Source of the DNA: Patescibacteria group bacterium
GTDB taxonomy: Bacteria; Patescibacteriota; Patescibacteriia; 2-12-FULL-60-25
Direction of reading: 5' to 3'
DNA: 6,279 bases
NCBI GenBank assembly: GCA_018824765.1
Contig: JAHJFW010000102.1
Coordinates: forward strand, 1 to 6,279
The notes under the pieces are model-generated. The model was not told the origin of the DNA and made no database searches. It worked only from the letters and a program-made list of their open reading frames with translations. Each line of letters starts with the position of its first letter. The first letter of the stretch is position 1. The position numbers and the translations under genes are program-made. Positions 5,168 through 6,279 of the stretch are shown piece by piece.

Positions 5168-6279
5168 ATGCCCGTCCAATACAATCACGACCACGAAAAC
5201 GAAATTTCACTGTTCGCTTCGGTCAACTACCGGAATCAGTTCCGGCGTTTTGGCATTAAAACAGACGACAGGCGGCGGCACATTTACGTGATTGGAAAAA
5301 CCGGTATGGGCAAAACCACATTGCTCGAGAATATGGTTTTGTCCGATATCCTGGCAGGACACGGCGCTTGTTACATTGATCCGCACGGCGATACTGCGGA
5401 AAAGCTTTTGGATTATATTCCCTCAAACCGCATCAATGACGTTGTGTATTTCAATCCGGCGGACATGGATTTTCCCGTGGGTTTTAATATTTTGGAATCG
5501 TTGCGCGAGGAACAAAAGCATTTGGTGGCTTCGGGTCTGATGGGAGTGTTCAAAAAAATCTGGCCGGATGTGTGGAGCGCGCGCATGGAATATATTCTGC
5601 TCAATTGCGTGCTGGCGCTTCTTGATTTTCCCGGTGCTACGCTTTTGGGCATCAGCCGATTGCTAGTAGATAAGGATTACCGTGCGCGAGTTACGGTTAA
5701 AATCAGAAATCCGATCGTAAAAACTTTTTGGATGGCGGAGTTCGCTTCTTGGTCGGAGAAATACGCTACCGAAGCCATTGCCCCTGTTTTGAACAAAGTC
5801 GGACAGTTCTTGTCGGCCTCAATCATCCGTAACATTGTGGCGCAGGTGAAGTCCACCATTGATCCGCGCAAGATCATGGATGAAGGCAAAATTTTGATCG
5901 TGAATTTGGCCAAGGGCAAAATCGGCGAGGATAATATGCGCCTCTTGGGCGGCATGATAGTTACAAAGATACAATTGGCAGCCATGGAGCGCGTGGACAT
6001 CAAGAATGAAATTGATCGGCGCGATTTTTATCTGTATGTTGATGAATTTCAAAATTTTGCCAACGAATCTTTTGCTTCTATTTTGTCTGAAGCGCGAAAA
6101 TACCGTTTGAATTTGGTGGTAGCGCACCAATATATCGCGCAGTTGTCGGAAGAAGTGGCAAAGGCGGTGTTCGGAAACGTGGGCTCGATTTTGGCCATGC
6201 GCGTTGGCGGGGAGGACGCGCAGTTTATGGAGAATGAGTTCAGCCCAATCTTTACGCCGGAGGATTTGACCAATCTGCC
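5168..6279 (+). CDS. HerA/VirD4/TraD-like P-loop ATPase (3' truncated by window)
   Basis: The frame is open from the ATG at 5168 to the window edge, giving about 370 residues without a stop. The protein starts MPVQYNHDHENEISLFASVN, then NQFRRFGIKTDDRRRH leads straight into Walker A GKTGMGKTT (43-51). IDPHGD, NPADMDFPVGFNILE and KTFWMAEF follow, then ILIVNLAKGKIGEDNMRLLG. Walker B is FYLYVDEFQNF (D292, E293), and AHQYIAQL gives a sensor-like Gln (Q321). The order fits hexameric coupling-protein motors of conjugation and type IV secretion (VirD4/TraD) and related HerA translocases, which pump DNA or protein with ATP. There is no membrane segment before Walker A, unlike VirD4 proteins; the anchor may be the upstream gene product. 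The C-terminal part is missing here. No clear Shine-Dalgarno sequence precedes the ATG. The family call is firm, the exact substrate is unknown. Confidence 0.88.
   Translation, partial: MPVQYNHDHENEISLFASVNYRNQFRRFGIKTDDRRRHIYVIGKTGMGKTTLLENMVLSDILAGHGACYIDPHGDTAEKLLDYIPSNRINDVVYFNPADMDFPVGFNILESLREEQKHLVASGLMGVFKKIWPDVWSARMEYILLNCVLALLDFPGATLLGISRLLVDKDYRARVTVKIRNPIVKTFWMAEFASWSEKYATEAIAPVLNKVGQFLSASIIRNIVAQVKSTIDPRKIMDEGKILIVNLAKGKIGEDNMRLLGGMIVTKIQLAAMERVDIKNEIDRRDFYLYVDEFQNFANESFASILSEARKYRLNLVVAHQYIAQLSEEVAKAVFGNVGSILAMRVGGEDAQFMENEFSPIFTPEDLTNL

Noticed and set aside
1..6279. CRISPR array, insertion sequence or integrase attachment site
   Set aside because: No regularly spaced direct repeats of suitable length, no transposase or integrase frame, and no tRNA gene are visible.

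Overview
The window reads as ordinary chromosomal DNA from a small-genome, uncultured-type bacterium, most likely a member of the Candidate Phyla Radiation (Patescibacteria/Parcubacteria). This is inferred from several things: a SecA tail with a widened SEC-C zinc motif, a SecD carrying an unusual insert, a membrane protein followed by a HerA/TraD-like ATPase of the type often met in such genomes, genes without clear Shine-Dalgarno sequences, and short GC-rich or AT-rich intergenic repeats. All convincing genes lie on the + strand and use the standard bacterial code.

Layout. (1) Bases 1-295 hold the 3' end of secA, ending in a zinc-binding SEC-C motif. (2) Bases 296-540 have no intact gene. 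They hold a diverged second copy of the secA end (a SEC-C remnant in another frame, at a constant offset of 109 bp), GC-rich hairpin elements and a near-perfect 23-bp palindrome. (3) Bases 541-2601 are secD and 2609-3505 secF, a two-gene unit with a 7-bp gap. SecD is enlarged by about 240 residues, inserted into its extracytoplasmic P1 domain, comprising a degenerate half-parvulin and a complete parvulin-type (PpiC) peptidyl-prolyl isomerase domain. (4) After a short gap with an extended -10 promoter, 3595-4902 encodes a protein with an N-terminal membrane segment and a large soluble domain. (5) Bases 4903-5167 hold a possible intrinsic terminator and two inverted arrays of an AT-rich heptamer. 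(6) From 5168 to the end of the window runs the first ~370 codons of a HerA/VirD4/TraD-like P-loop ATPase.

How the parts fit. SecA pushes preproteins through SecYEG, and SecDF uses the proton motive force to pull them out on the far side. The parvulin insert of this SecD sits on that outer face, so an isomerase/chaperone may be built directly into the translocase, doing work that PrsA, SurA or PpiD do as separate proteins elsewhere (inference). The last two genes look like the membrane-anchoring and motor halves of a coupling-protein-like DNA or protein pump. No relaxase or other conjugation gene is in view, so its role cannot be fixed from this window.
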